Positions 1 to 9,209 of a DNA stretch of 64,000 nt are shown here, piece after piece. Source of the stretch: Veillonellaceae bacterium (GTDB lineage: Bacteria > Bacillota > Negativicutes > Veillonellales > Dialisteraceae); the NCBI GenBank assembly GCA_025992895.1, contig DAJPGA010000001.1:693001-757000 (forward strand). Reading direction: 5' to 3'. Position numbers and translations under genes: made by a program. Below the pieces are notes generated by a model. It searched no databases, had not been told where the DNA came from, and was given only the letters and a program-made list of their open reading frames with translations. Positions within the stretch are counted from its first letter, which is position 1; every line of letters starts with the position of its first letter.

Positions 1-1
1 C

Positions 2-877
2 TCATCTCAGCTCCTTCTCCAGCTCTTCCAGCAGAATCTTTGCCGCCGGCGTGAATGCCTGGTACTTCTTCCATATGACATGCATGGGCGAGGAGAGCTC
101 GGGGGAGAGCGGGATGAAGACGAGGCCGCTTCCCTTTCCTGTATGGACAAGATTGTCAAAGCCGATGGGGTATCCGAGTCCTTCTTTCACCATGAGCGTC
201 GTATTAAAAAGAAGATCGTACGTCGCCGCGATGTGGAGGCGGGGCGTTTCTTCTCCGAACCAGGAAAGCAGTTCTTCCTGCATGCCCTGACGGGACACGA
301 TGAGAGGAAGCTCCTTCAATTCATCAAGTGTGATGCAGGATTTTCCTGCCAGCGGATCATCGTCCCTTGCAATGATGCCCCAGCAGTCCTTGTAGGGGAC
401 AGTGAGGCAGTTGTACTTGGAAAGATCGGCGCTCTGCACGATGACAGCCATGTCGAGGAGACCCTTGTCGATACGTTCCGTCACGGCATCCGTCCCGCTG
501 CTGTAGAAATGGAAGTGGATATTCGGGTACCGCTTCTGCACCACGCGCGCAGCATGCATGAAAAAGGACAGCCCGGACGATTCCGCGCACCCGATGCGGA
601 TATCGCCGCCGGTGATTTCATCCAGTGATTTGAATTCAGAAGCCGTCTTGTCCACCATGTCGAGGATATCCTCCGCGCGTTTCCGGAGAAGCTGCCCTTC
701 GTCCGTCAGATGGATGCGGTGGCTGCTCCTGACAAAAAGGGGCCGGCCCAGTTTCTCCTCCAGCTCCTTCAGCTGCCGTGACAGCGTCGGCTGCGACACG
801 TGGAGAAAAGCCGCCGCCTTCGTGATATTCTCTTCCCTCGCCACTTCCAGAAAGTATCGTAATACACGGATTTCCAT
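2..877 (-). CDS. LysR-family transcriptional regulator
   Basis: A 291-residue protein with the usual LysR layout. An N-terminal winged helix-turn-helix covers about residues 1-60 (KAAAFLHVSQPTLSRQLKEL). A periplasmic-binding-protein-like effector domain follows from about residue 90. The gene is complete; its stop lies at positions 2-4. It is divergent from the aldo/keto reductase at 1020, and LysR proteins typically control the divergent gene, so the flavin and aldo/keto reductase genes are the inferred targets. The effector cannot be read from sequence. Confidence 0.9.
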   Translation of the reverse strand: MEIRVLRYFLEVAREENITKAAAFLHVSQPTLSRQLKELEEKLGRPLFVRSSHRIHLTDEGQLLRKRAEDILDMVDKTASEFKSLDEITGGDIRIGCAESSGLSFFMHAARVVQKRYPNIHFHFYSSGTDAVTERIDKGLLDMAVIVQSADLSKYNCLTVPYKDCWGIIARDDDPLAGKSCITLDELKELPLIVSRQGMQEELLSWFGEETPRLHIAATYDLLFNTTLMVKEGLGYPIGFDNLVHTGKGSGLVFIPLSPELSSPMHVIWKKYQAFTPAAKILLEELEKELR

Positions 878-1019
878 GGAACACCTCCTTATTTCTTCAT
901 TGTACAGGAAAGAGCAGGTATTTGAAATATGAATATCTAGGAATAATTAAAGAGTATTTTAAATATCTCGCAAAAATGAGTAGAATAAAGTCCTAAATGA
1001 AATATGGAAGGTGAACGAC
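878..1019. promoter_or_regulatory. Divergent LysR / aldo-keto reductase intergenic region
   Basis: AT-rich 142-base region between divergent genes, with several ATATC/GATAT-like half sites (about 928-968). It must hold promoters for both directions. I cannot single out a convincing -35/-10 pair. The LysR ribosome binding site (AGGAGGTG on the minus strand) lies immediately downstream of its start codon in plus-strand order. Confidence 0.5.
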
Positions 1020-1970
1020 ATGACAGAAAAGAAATTACCGCCCCTCGCACTGGGCGCATGGTCCTGGGGAGCCGGCATGGCTGGCGGAGACCAGGTTTTC
1101 GGAAATCACTACTTCGAGGACGACCTCCGTCCCGTTTTTGATAAAGCCATGGAAAAAGGACTGACCCTCTGGGACACGGCAGCTGTCTATGGAGAAGGAA
1201 CGTCTGAAAGGATCCTGGGCAATTTCGTGAAGGACGTGCCAAGAGAAGACGTCCTCATTTCTACGAAATTTACCCCGCAGATCGCAGGCCCCGGGGAAGA
1301 CGCCATGGAGAAGATGCTGGAGGGAAGCCTCTCCCGTCTTCACACGGACTACGTGGATATCTACTGGATCCACAACCCGATGGACGTCGAACGCTGGACG
1401 AAGGATCTCATCCCCCTCGCTAAGAGCGGAAAGATCAGGAAAATCGGCGTTTCTAATCATAACCTTGATGAAATCAAAAGAGCGCAGGAAATTCTGGCAG
1501 AAGGCGGACTTTCCATTTCCGCCATCCAGAACCATTACAGCCTCCTGCACCGCTCCTCTGAAAAAGCGGGCATCCTGGATTACTGCAAAGAGCACGGCAT
1601 CACATTCTTCTCCTACATGGTATTGGAGCAGGGCGCGCTCTCCGGCAGGTACGACGAAGCGCATCCATTTCCTGAAGGAACAGGGCGCGGCAATTCCTAT
1701 AATCCGTACTGGAAGGAGATCGGGAAACTCGTCGAAGCATTGAGGGAAATCGGAAGGGCGCATGAAGCAAAGCCGTCCCAGATCGCAGGCGCATGGGCGA
1801 TTGCCAAAGGGACGCTTCCGATTATCGGCGTGACGAAAGTCTATCAGGTGGAAGAAGCCGCAAAGATGGCGGACATCCATCTGACCGGAGATGAAATCAG
1901 CAGCCTGGAAAGTCTGGCGGACAAGGCCGGCATTTCCACGCTCCGTGAATGGGAAAAGGAGATGGCATGA
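1020..1970 (+). CDS. Aldo/keto reductase
   Basis: NAD(P)H-dependent oxidoreductase of the aldo/keto reductase superfamily, about 316 residues, a TIM-barrel enzyme reducing carbonyl substrates in the cytoplasm. The catalytic set is visible: Asp and Tyr in DTAAVYGEG, Lys in STKF, His in YWIHNP. A GTG at 1011 is in frame, but the GGAAGGTG motif at 1006-1013 sits about six bases before the ATG at 1020, which I prefer as the start. The stop overlaps the next gene (ATGATGA), so the two are co-transcribed. Substrate unknown. Confidence 0.88.
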   Translation: MTEKKLPPLALGAWSWGAGMAGGDQVFGNHYFEDDLRPVFDKAMEKGLTLWDTAAVYGEGTSERILGNFVKDVPREDVLISTKFTPQIAGPGEDAMEKMLEGSLSRLHTDYVDIYWIHNPMDVERWTKDLIPLAKSGKIRKIGVSNHNLDEIKRAQEILAEGGLSISAIQNHYSLLHRSSEKAGILDYCKEHGITFFSYMVLEQGALSGRYDEAHPFPEGTGRGNSYNPYWKEIGKLVEALREIGRAHEAKPSQIAGAWAIAKGTLPIIGVTKVYQVEEAAKMADIHLTGDEISSLESLADKAGISTLREWEKEMA

Positions 1971-2554
1971 TGAAAGTACTGGGCATTTGCGTAAGCGCAA
2001 GAAAGAACGGAAATACAGCAATCATGATGCGGAAGGTCTTCGAAGCGCTTGAAAAGGAAGGCATCGAGACCGAGCTCGTCCAGTTCGCCGGGACCGTCAT
2101 CGAGCCGTGCAAAGCATGCTGGGCATGTGCAGGAAGAGGAAACTGCGTCCATAAGAACGACTGCTTCCGCGAAGTCTTTGAAAAGATGAAAGAAGCCGAC
2201 GGCGTGCTCCTGGGCTCCCCGTCCTATTCCGCCAATGTATCCTCCAACATGCAGGCATTCCTCGAAAGAGCCGCCGTCGTCTGCGACCTGAACCCGGGCC
2301 TCGTGAAGCATAAAGTAGGCGCCGCCGTCGCCGCTGCCAGAAGAGCCGGCCCCCTGCAGGCCATCGACACCATGAACCATTCCTTCCTGAACCATGAAAT
2401 GATCGTCGCAGGATCGACCTACTGGAACATGGCCTACGGAAGACTTCCGGGAGAAGTCGAAAAAGACGAAGAAGGCATGGCCAACATGCAGAACCTCGGA
2501 GAAAACATGGCATTCCTCCTGAAAGCCATCGAAAAAGCGAAAGAAAATAATTGA
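1967..2554 (+). CDS. NAD(P)H-dependent FMN reductase / iron-sulfur flavoprotein family
   Basis: Flavodoxin-fold protein of about 195 residues. It opens with KVLGICVSARKNGNT, the FMN phosphate-binding loop of the FMN-reductase family. A cysteine-rich stretch CKACWACAGRGNC near residues 47-60 resembles the cluster region of iron-sulfur flavoproteins (Isf-like), although such cysteines do not always bind a cluster. An ATG at 1949 is in frame. The AAAAGGAG at 1954-1960 favours 1967 or 1970, overlapping the upstream stop. Likely electron transfer or quinone/nitro reduction with the upstream aldo/keto reductase. Confidence 0.85.
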   Translation: MMKVLGICVSARKNGNTAIMMRKVFEALEKEGIETELVQFAGTVIEPCKACWACAGRGNCVHKNDCFREVFEKMKEADGVLLGSPSYSANVSSNMQAFLERAAVVCDLNPGLVKHKVGAAVAAARRAGPLQAIDTMNHSFLNHEMIVAGSTYWNMAYGRLPGEVEKDEEGMANMQNLGENMAFLLKAIEKAKENN

Positions 2555-2562
2555 GACACCAA

Positions 2563-2601
2563 AAAAGGATGTACATGGGATTTCCCGCTGTACATCCTTT
2601 T
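2563..2601. terminator. Bidirectional intrinsic terminator
   Basis: A 13-bp perfect stem, AAAAGGATGTACA (2563-2575) with TGTACATCCTTTT (2589-2601), lies between convergent genes. A/T runs on both sides allow termination in both directions. Confidence 0.85.
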
Positions 2602-2641
2602 CATTTTCAGAAGGAAGAATCGATTCATTTCTCCCTCCTTT

Positions 2642-3160
2642 TTACTGATCCTTGAGATGCTGGTACATGACCCTTGCAAAAGTTTCGGCCTTGGCCAGAT
2701 CCTCATCATTCGGATGCCTCGCTGAGCCTGAGAGGAGGCAGCACTCACTCAGGATTCTCGTCTCCGTATTCCCGAATGGATATTTTTCAAACATTTTCCG
2801 TACCGTCTCTTTCGATACGGCTCCCCGGCAGAGGAAGGTTCCTTTCGGGAAACTGTCCGAGGGGAGAAGGTTTTTGGCATTTTGCATGCTGGCGATGGCG
2901 TGCGCCGATTCAGGGTCGGCTGCCAGCGTGGCAAAGAGGAATATGTGACGGTTCGTCAAATGGCGAAGCACGTTCGCCGCTTCTTCGCAAGCCGTCCCTC
3001 CCTCAATCCAGAAACCAAGGAAAACACAATCATAAGCGGAAAGGTCTCCAGCCTCTTCAATAGGCTTTACGACAGTATCTCTGGGAAGCGCTCCTGCCAT
3101 AGCAAGGGCAATCCTCTCCGTGTTTCCCGTACGTGATGAGTATGCGACAATCGTTTTCAT
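2642..3160 (-). CDS. Flavodoxin family protein
   Basis: 172 residues. The N-terminal motif YSSRTGNTERIA is the flavodoxin phosphate loop (T/S-x-T-G-N-T). The segment FLGFWIEGGTA, with its Trp, is typical of the larger Flavodoxin_4-type family. BilS proteins of bilirubin-reducing anaerobes belong to similar families, but no bilR-type partner is present, so I do not assign that role. It presumably carries electrons via FMN. It is convergent with the FMN reductase and shares its terminator. Confidence 0.82.
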   Translation of the reverse strand: MKTIVAYSSRTGNTERIALAMAGALPRDTVVKPIEEAGDLSAYDCVFLGFWIEGGTACEEAANVLRHLTNRHIFLFATLAADPESAHAIASMQNAKNLLPSDSFPKGTFLCRGAVSKETVRKMFEKYPFGNTETRILSECCLLSGSARHPNDEDLAKAETFARVMYQHLKDQ

Positions 3161-3613
3161 GAAGAACTCCTCTCGAAAGAAGAAAGTTGAAACGATTTCA
3201 TGCGCGGCAATGGCTGAATACAGGAAGGTGGGGGCCTTGCCTGCGGAACCCGGGGATGGGAAGGAACCTTTCTTTCATTCCTCCTCCCTCCAGAGCTCCG
3301 GGCAGATACAGCCGTGATGAACCCGATGGAAACCGAATGGATTTCCTGCATGGGGGATTGTCTATGCCGGGAGAGAGACGTCCCGGACCTGCATACGGGG
3401 GTATGTCGGGCAATTTAAATATCTCTATCAACAACTAAAGGATACCATAAAAAATGTAATTGGTGCTATATAATATTATTATAGGAGTTATGGACAAATC
3501 GAAAGAGATGGGCAATTACTGTACCATCTTTACTATACTATCTAAAAATGTAGTATAAATGTGGTATATTGGAAGAAAAGAAGTCAGGCGGAAATCCGCC
3601 GGAAGGAGGAATT
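3161..3613. other. Gene-free stretch upstream of the flavodoxin and phosphatase genes
   Basis: About 450 bases with no convincing gene. The short open frames on both strands lack ribosome binding sites and family resemblance. It contains a palindrome, CATACGGGGGTATG, at 3392-3405. The 3420-3570 part is AT-rich and presumably carries the phosphatase promoter. Confidence 0.5.
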
Positions 3614-4075
3614 ATGTACCGCGTGCTTTTTGTCTGCCACGGCAATATCTGCCGTTCGCCGATGGCGGAATTCATCATGAAGGATCTGGTGGAGAAGGCA
3701 GGACTTTCTCAGGAAATCTTCGTTTCTTCGGCTGCCATGACGTCGGAGGAAATCGGCAATGACATGTACCCGCCGGCCAAACGAATGCTGACAGCGATGG
3801 GCGTGCCCTTCGAGAAAAGGAAAGCCCGCCGTATGACGAAGGCGGATTATGAGGAAAATGATGTCATCATCGGGATGGATGAGGAGAACTGGCGCCACCT
3901 GCTCCTTCTGACGGGCGGCAGGAAGGAAAAGCTGCACCTCCTGATGGATTACACGGACAGGCCGGGCGAGGTTGCCGATCCCTGGTACACAGGAGATTTC
4001 AAGGAAACGTACCGGGATATTCTGGACGGATGCAGGGGACTCCTTGCTGCTATTCGAAAAGATGAAGGAATGTAG
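3614..4075 (+). CDS. Low-molecular-weight protein-tyrosine phosphatase
   Basis: 153 residues. The phosphatase loop CHGNICRS (Cys8, Arg14, Ser15) and the general-acid motif DPWYTGDF are both intact, so this is probably an active low-molecular-weight phosphatase. Family members dephosphorylate protein tyrosine (or arginine) in the cytoplasm and often regulate envelope polysaccharide kinases. A longer in-frame start at 3569 exists, but AAGGAGGA at 3603-3610 fixes the start at 3614 (MYRVLFVCHGN). Monocistronic, with a terminator downstream. No tyrosine-kinase partner lies nearby. Confidence 0.92.
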   Translation: MYRVLFVCHGNICRSPMAEFIMKDLVEKAGLSQEIFVSSAAMTSEEIGNDMYPPAKRMLTAMGVPFEKRKARRMTKADYEENDVIIGMDEENWRHLLLLTGGRKEKLHLLMDYTDRPGEVADPWYTGDFKETYRDILDGCRGLLAAIRKDEGM

Positions 4076-4098
4076 AATTTCATAAGTTTTTCTTATAG

Positions 4099-4142
4099 AA
4101 AGATGGCCGGATTTGAATTGATTCGGCTGTCTTTTCTTTTTA
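4099..4142 (+). terminator. Intrinsic terminator
   Basis: An 11-bp stem with two G-U wobbles, AAAGATGGCCG (4099-4109) and CGGCTGTCTTT (4124-4134), followed by a T-rich tail. Terminates the phosphatase transcript. Confidence 0.75.
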
Positions 4143-4206
4143 TACTTAAGGTAGGAAAGAATGCATTTGTTACGGCATCTGGAATGCCGGTAAGGGGGGA
4201 ATAGAC

Positions 4207-5253
4207 ATGAAAGCAGGAGTATTTGTAGAACCAGGACGTGTCGAGGTCAATAATGAAGTGCCGATCCCGAAGGTAGAAGGCGAGAATGAAGCCGTGATCC
4301 GCGTGCTGCGCGCATGCGTCTGCGGTTCGGACCTCTGGTGGTTCCGCGGCATCAATCCGCGTCCGCATGGAAGCTTCACTGGCCATGAAGCCATCGGCGT
4401 CGTCGAAGAAGTCGGAAGCGCTGTCACGACGGTCAAGAAGGGCGATTTCGTCATCGCTCCTTTTACCCACGGCTGTGGCTGGTGCGCTGCGTGTCAGGCC
4501 GGCTTTGATGGCAACTGCCTGAACGCCCCGCAGGAAATGAATGCAGGGTATCAGGCAGAATATGTCCGCTTCAAGAATGCGGGCTGGGCCCTGATCAAAG
4601 TACCGGGCGAAGCTTCGGATTACACCGATGCCGATCTCAATTCCTTCCTGACACTGGCCGATGTCATGGCGACCGGCTACCATGCCGCCGCTTCGGCTGA
4701 AGTGAAGGAAGGGGATACCGTCGTCGTCATGGGTGACGGCGCTGTCGGCCTCTGCGGCGTCATTGCCGCCAGAATGCGCGGCGCCAAGCGCATCATTGCC
4801 ATGAGCCGCCACATCGACCGCCAGGAACTCGCCCTTGAATTCGGCGCAACAGACATCGTCGCAGAAAGAGGCGATGAAGCTGTCGCCAAAGTCATGGCGA
4901 TGACCCACGGCTCCGGCGTCGATGCAGCCCTTGAATGCGTAGGCACACAGCTCTCGCTTGATACGGCAGCCAAAGTATGCCGCCCGGGCGCCATCGTAGG
5001 ACGCGTAGGCGTACCGCATGGAGAAGACGTCGATACCTCCATCCTATTCTGGAAGAACGTAGGATTAAGAGGCGGCGTTGCACCGGTTACGACCTATGTA
5101 AGAAACATCCTTCTCCCGGCCGTCCTGAACGGCACCATCCATCCTGGAAAAGTCTTCACCAAGAGATTCACCCTCGATGAAATCCAGGAAGCTTACGATG
5201 CCATGGACAGAAGAGAAGCCATCAAATCCCTCCTCGTCATCCATGATGCATAA
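4207..5253 (+). CDS. Zinc-dependent medium-chain alcohol dehydrogenase
   Basis: 348-residue medium-chain dehydrogenase/reductase. The catalytic-zinc motifs are VCGSD near residue 39 and GHEAIG near residue 58. The structural-zinc cysteines are in CGWCAACQAGFDGNC (about residues 94-108). A Rossmann NAD(P) fold runs from about residue 175 (VVVMGDGAVGLCG). It oxidises an alcohol or reduces an aldehyde; the substrate is not evident. The start is preceded by AGGGGGGA. It stands alone between two terminators. Confidence 0.9.
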   Translation: MKAGVFVEPGRVEVNNEVPIPKVEGENEAVIRVLRACVCGSDLWWFRGINPRPHGSFTGHEAIGVVEEVGSAVTTVKKGDFVIAPFTHGCGWCAACQAGFDGNCLNAPQEMNAGYQAEYVRFKNAGWALIKVPGEASDYTDADLNSFLTLADVMATGYHAAASAEVKEGDTVVVMGDGAVGLCGVIAARMRGAKRIIAMSRHIDRQELALEFGATDIVAERGDEAVAKVMAMTHGSGVDAALECVGTQLSLDTAAKVCRPGAIVGRVGVPHGEDVDTSILFWKNVGLRGGVAPVTTYVRNILLPAVLNGTIHPGKVFTKRFTLDEIQEAYDAMDRREAIKSLLVIHDA

Positions 5254-5285
5254 GGGATGAAGGAAATGAAGGAATAAGGCAAATG

Positions 5286-5328
5286 AAAAAGGACTGCAGA
5301 ATGAGCAATCATTCCCGCAGTCCTTTTC
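5286..5328. terminator. Bidirectional intrinsic terminator
   Basis: A stem of AAAAGGACTGC (left arm within 5286-5297) and GCAGTCCTTTT (5317-5327). The apex contains ATG-AGCAAT-CAT, the same loop design as other terminators in the window. It serves the dehydrogenase and the convergent small gene. Confidence 0.85.
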
Positions 5329-5334
5329 TATTTC

Positions 5335-5652
5335 TTATTCATCTTCATCATCTTCGAATTTGCTCTGCCAGAGCATTTCGTTGTACTTGTTCTGATAGAA
5401 TTCCGCTTCTTTCTTTTCGCGCCAGAAGGAGCGGTCGTCGCAGATGGCGACCATTTCGTCTGCGATTTCTTCCATGCTCGGCATATCGGCATGGGTGAGG
5501 TAGTGGAGCATTTTTCCCATGGCGCGTTCGGTGCCAAGGCCGGCGGCGAGGGCGGTGCCGAATTCGGGCGGGTAGCCCATGGCGCTGACTTCCTTTTCTA
5601 TTTTCGCGCGAAGGCGCTGTCTTTCTTCGTTATCTATGAAATGTGGTTCCAT
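5335..5652 (-). CDS. Small acidic protein of unknown function
   Basis: 105 residues, rich in Glu and Asp, with a very acidic C-terminus (KFEDDEDE). Predicted mostly helical, with no signal peptide or membrane segment. On the minus strand an AGGAGGCCTC-like site lies just upstream of the ATG at 5652, which supports real translation. I do not recognise a family. It is divergent from lonC and ends at a shared terminator. Confidence 0.6.
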   Translation of the reverse strand: MEPHFIDNEERQRLRAKIEKEVSAMGYPPEFGTALAAGLGTERAMGKMLHYLTHADMPSMEEIADEMVAICDDRSFWREKKEAEFYQNKYNEMLWQSKFEDDEDE

Positions 5653-5753
5653 GAGGCCTCCTTGTTTCCCTTATCTTATAGGAAGAGGGCAGATTTGACA
5701 ATAGATGCATAGATGCTCCCTTATGGTGTAAAATAGTAGGAAGAGGTCGCAGC

Positions 5754-7733
5754 ATGCGGCTGAAAGAATGGGGGGATACCAAGATGGAAGATGTGAAAGA
5801 TTTGCTGGGCCGGCTTTTGAATCGCGTCGACGGAAGCGGCATTTCCGATGAGGATCTGAACCGCCAGATCAATGCGATTTACAGCATTTACGCCAGCGCT
5901 GTCGGATCGGAACAGATCATCGTGCAGGCGAGCCGGTTCAACGCTTTGAAATATATTCATGACGAGAATCCGCGAATCCGGCTGATCGGAATGGAGAGGC
6001 TCATACTGGAGAGCCGCGAATACACGCACCAGCCAGCTGACGATGAGATCCCCGCCATCCTGGATAAACTGGAGGACAAGCTGGCAGAAATGCTGGCGCG
6101 CCAGGCGGTGGAAAAGCAGCTCGAGGAAAAGATCGCTGACCGCCTTGACGAACGTCATCAGGAATATGTGAATGAGATCCGTCAGGAAATCATTGAAGAA
6201 GAAATGGGCGAGGGTGAGTCTCCTGCGAACAGGAAGAAGATGGAAAAGCTCGAGGCGATGGACAAGGTGAAGCTGACTTCCACGGTCATGCAGGTCGTCC
6301 GTCCGCAGAGCTTGTCTGAAATCGTGGGGCAGGACCGTGCCGTGAAGGCGCTGGCTTCCCGCATCGCATCCCCGTATCCGCAGCACCTCATCCTTTACGG
6401 GCCTCCGGGCGTCGGCAAGACGACGGCGGCAAGGCTGGTCCTGGATGAAGCGAAGAAGCTTCCTTTCACGGCTTTCGGGGAGGATGCGCCATTTGTCGAA
6501 TGTGACGGCACGACGCTCCGCTGGGACAGCCGGGACATGACGAACCCATTGATCGGTTCTGTCCATGACCCGATCTATCAGGGCGCGCAGAGGGATCTGG
6601 CGGATGAAGGCATCCCGGAACCAAAGCCGGGCCTTGTGACGGATGCGCATGGCGGCGTCCTTTTCATTGATGAAATCGGCGAGCTTGATCCGATGATGCT
6701 GAATAAACTCCTCAAGGTGCTTGAAGACAAGAGGGTCCATTTCGAATCGGCTTACTATGATGAAGATGCGCCGGGCATCCCGGAATACATCAGGAAACTT
6801 TTCAAGGAAGGCGCACCGGCAGATTTCATCCTGATCGGCGCTACGACAAGGGACCCGTCGGAAATCAATCCGGCGATCCGCTCGCGCTGCGCAGAAGTTT
6901 TCTTCGACCCGCTCCAGCCGGAGCATGTCATTGAAATCGTCAATCATGCAGCCGAGAAGCTGAAGGTGCACCTGGACGATGGTGTCGCCCGCCTCATCAG
7001 CGAGTACACGATGGAAGGCAGAAAGGCTGTGTCCCTTCTGGCGGATGCCTACGGGCTTGCCGTCTATGAAAAGGGGAGCGCCGATGCGCCTGTCATCACG
7101 CTCGATCTCATGAAGAAGACCGCGATGGCATCCCGCCTCTCCCCGTGGTATGACAAGGTGGCAAGCGACATTCCGAAGGTCGGCCATATTTACGGCCTTG
7201 GCGTTGCAGGGTACTGGGGAAGCACGGTCGAAATCGAAGCGACCGCATTCCCGGCAAGGGAAGAAGGAAAAGGGACGATCCATTTCAATGAAACGGCCGG
7301 TTCCATGGCCAAGGATTCTGTCGCAACGGCGGCATCGGTCGTGCGTGAGCTCACGGACAAGGTCCTTTCCGATTACGACCTCCATGTCAATATCGTGGGC
7401 GGCGGCAATATAGACGGCCCCTCGGCGGGCAGCGCCATCACGGCGGCGATCATTTCAGCCGTGGAAAAGATACCGCTCCGGCAGGACTATGCTGTGACAG
7501 GGGAAATTTCCCTCTCCGGCGAAGTGAAGCCGGTCGGCGGCGTGTATGAGAAAGCATTCGGCGCGCGTCAGGCAGGCATGAAGGGCATCCTCATTCCGGA
7601 AGGAAACCGTTCGGACATCGAGGAAGGGCACCTGGGCCTGACCGTCACGCCGGTGAAGAATATCCGGGAAGTACTCGACAAGATGCTTGTCAGGACACCC
7701 AAGACGGCAGGCGAGGAGCCTTTGCCGGTATAA
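5754..7733 (+). CDS. lonC: Lon-family ATP-dependent protease LonC
   Basis: About 659 residues, a cytoplasmic AAA+ protease. It lacks the long LonA N-domain. A helical region (to about 170) is followed by the ATPase with Walker A GPPGVGKTTAA and Walker B VLFIDEIG. The C-terminal peptidase has the Ser-Lys dyad: Ser557 in DGPSAGSA and Lys600 in GGVYEKAF, 43 residues apart as in Lon. Architecture and the helicase neighbour match LonC. ATG 5784 is an alternative start; 5754 has the better GAGG-type site. It lies 12 bases from dnaB, so they form an operon. Confidence 0.88.
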   Translation: MRLKEWGDTKMEDVKDLLGRLLNRVDGSGISDEDLNRQINAIYSIYASAVGSEQIIVQASRFNALKYIHDENPRIRLIGMERLILESREYTHQPADDEIPAILDKLEDKLAEMLARQAVEKQLEEKIADRLDERHQEYVNEIRQEIIEEEMGEGESPANRKKMEKLEAMDKVKLTSTVMQVVRPQSLSEIVGQDRAVKALASRIASPYPQHLILYGPPGVGKTTAARLVLDEAKKLPFTAFGEDAPFVECDGTTLRWDSRDMTNPLIGSVHDPIYQGAQRDLADEGIPEPKPGLVTDAHGGVLFIDEIGELDPMMLNKLLKVLEDKRVHFESAYYDEDAPGIPEYIRKLFKEGAPADFILIGATTRDPSEINPAIRSRCAEVFFDPLQPEHVIEIVNHAAEKLKVHLDDGVARLISEYTMEGRKAVSLLADAYGLAVYEKGSADAPVITLDLMKKTAMASRLSPWYDKVASDIPKVGHIYGLGVAGYWGSTVEIEATAFPAREEGKGTIHFNETAGSMAKDSVATAASVVRELTDKVLSDYDLHVNIVGGGNIDGPSAGSAITAAIISAVEKIPLRQDYAVTGEISLSGEVKPVGGVYEKAFGARQAGMKGILIPEGNRSDIEEGHLGLTVTPVKNIREVLDKMLVRTPKTAGEEPLPV

Positions 7734-7745
7734 GGAGGAATTGGT

Positions 7746-9182
7746 TTGGCAGATACAAAAAAACGCGGCCAGGGAGACTTTCGGCGTGAACCGAAGCCGG
7801 ACACGAGCTCGATGATCCTGTCCCGCGTCCCGCCGCAGAATGTGGATGCGGAGAAGTCCGTCCTGGGCGCTATGCTCCTCGACAAGGATGCGATCCTTAT
7901 GGCAGAGGACAAGCTGACGCCGGAGGATTTCTACCGCGAGGCGGATGCCGTCATTTTCAAGGCGATTCTGAACTTGTCCCACAGGGGCGAGCCGGCGGAT
8001 ATCCTGACGGTCACGGAAGAATTGAAGCGCATGGGGCGCCTCGACGATGTGGGCGGCGTTCTTTACATCAATGAACTCCCCATGAATGTCATTTCCCCGA
8101 AGTCCGTCGACCGCCATGCCGATATCGTGGCAGGCAAGGCCAAGCTGCGCCGCCTGATCGATGCGGCCGGCATCATTGCCGAAGAAGCGTATTCCGAGCA
8201 GGATACGGTCGAAGACATCACGGACAATGCGGAAAAGTCCATCCTCGAAGTCACGAGGGATGAGAGAAAGAGCGACTTCACGCCGATCGGTGAAGCCGTG
8301 CAGAACGAGCTGGAAGAAATTTCCAGGAAGTTCCGCAATAAGGAAACAATCACAGGCATTGCGACGGGCTTCCCGTCCCTGGATGCCCTGACGAGCGGTT
8401 TCCAGAAGGGCGACTTCATCATCGTCGCTGCCCGCCCGTCCATGGGTAAGACGGCCTTCGTCCTCAATATGGCAAAGAATATGAGTATTTCCTCGGCGCA
8501 CAAGCATGTCGCCTTCTTCTCTCTGGAAATGTCCCGCGAGCAGCTCGTGCAGAGACTTCTTTGCTCCACGGCCCTGATTGACAGTGCAAAACTCCGTACC
8601 GGCCGTATTTCCACACAGAAGGAATGGGACCAGCTCGCCAATGCAGCCAGCGTCCTCATGGATGCGCCGCTGTATATCGACGACACGCCGGGTGTCTCGG
8701 TCTCCGAGATCCGCTCCAAGTGCCGCCGCCTCAAGGCTGAGCAGGGGCTCGACATCATCATGATCGACTACCTCCAGCTGATGCAGGCCAAGAGCACCGC
8801 AAGAAGCGGGGACAACCGCCAGCAGGAAATTTCCGAGATTTCCCGATCGCTCAAGAGCCTTGCCCGTGAGCTGAATGTCCCTGTCATCGCGCTTTCCCAG
8901 CTTTCCCGAAGCGTCGAAGCGCGTCAGGACCACAGGCCGTTCCTCTCCGACCTCCGCGAATCCGGATCCCTGGAACAGGATGCCGATATGGTCAGCTTCC
9001 TTTACCGCGAAGCGTACTACAACCGTGAAATCGAGGATGACGACCCGAGAAAGAATGAGACGGAAATCATCCTGGCCAAGAACAGAAACGGCCCGGTCGA
9101 CACTGTGAAGCTCCACTTCGCCGGCCAGTTCACGCTGTTTTATGAAATCACGAATCAGGAACCGCCGCCCGATATGCAGTGA
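7746..9182 (+). CDS. dnaB: Replicative DNA helicase DnaB
   Basis: 478 residues. The N-terminal DnaB domain begins about residue 20 (RVPPQNVDAEKSVLGAMLL). The RecA-like ATPase has Walker A ARPSMGKTAF near residue 230 and the conserved MIDYLQLM. It unwinds DNA ahead of the replication fork as a hexamer. The start is TTG at 7746, six bases after AAGGAGGA (7732-7739); no in-frame ATG fits. It is co-transcribed with lonC and the downstream uracil glycosylase. The frequent neighbour rplI is absent here. Confidence 0.95.
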   Translation: MADTKKRGQGDFRREPKPDTSSMILSRVPPQNVDAEKSVLGAMLLDKDAILMAEDKLTPEDFYREADAVIFKAILNLSHRGEPADILTVTEELKRMGRLDDVGGVLYINELPMNVISPKSVDRHADIVAGKAKLRRLIDAAGIIAEEAYSEQDTVEDITDNAEKSILEVTRDERKSDFTPIGEAVQNELEEISRKFRNKETITGIATGFPSLDALTSGFQKGDFIIVAARPSMGKTAFVLNMAKNMSISSAHKHVAFFSLEMSREQLVQRLLCSTALIDSAKLRTGRISTQKEWDQLANAASVLMDAPLYIDDTPGVSVSEIRSKCRRLKAEQGLDIIMIDYLQLMQAKSTARSGDNRQQEISEISRSLKSLARELNVPVIALSQLSRSVEARQDHRPFLSDLRESGSLEQDADMVSFLYREAYYNREIEDDDPRKNETEIILAKNRNGPVDTVKLHFAGQFTLFYEITNQEPPPDMQ

Positions 9183-9209
9183 TCCTGACCTTGGAAAGAG
9201 GGAAAAACT

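Noticed and set aside
2642..3160. BilS of the bilirubin reductase system
   Set aside because: Only the general flavodoxin features are visible, and no bilR-like gene is adjacent.
3120..3438. Short open frames on both strands upstream of the flavodoxin gene
   Set aside because: No ribosome binding sites, low-complexity or Arg/Pro-rich translations, and no family resemblance.
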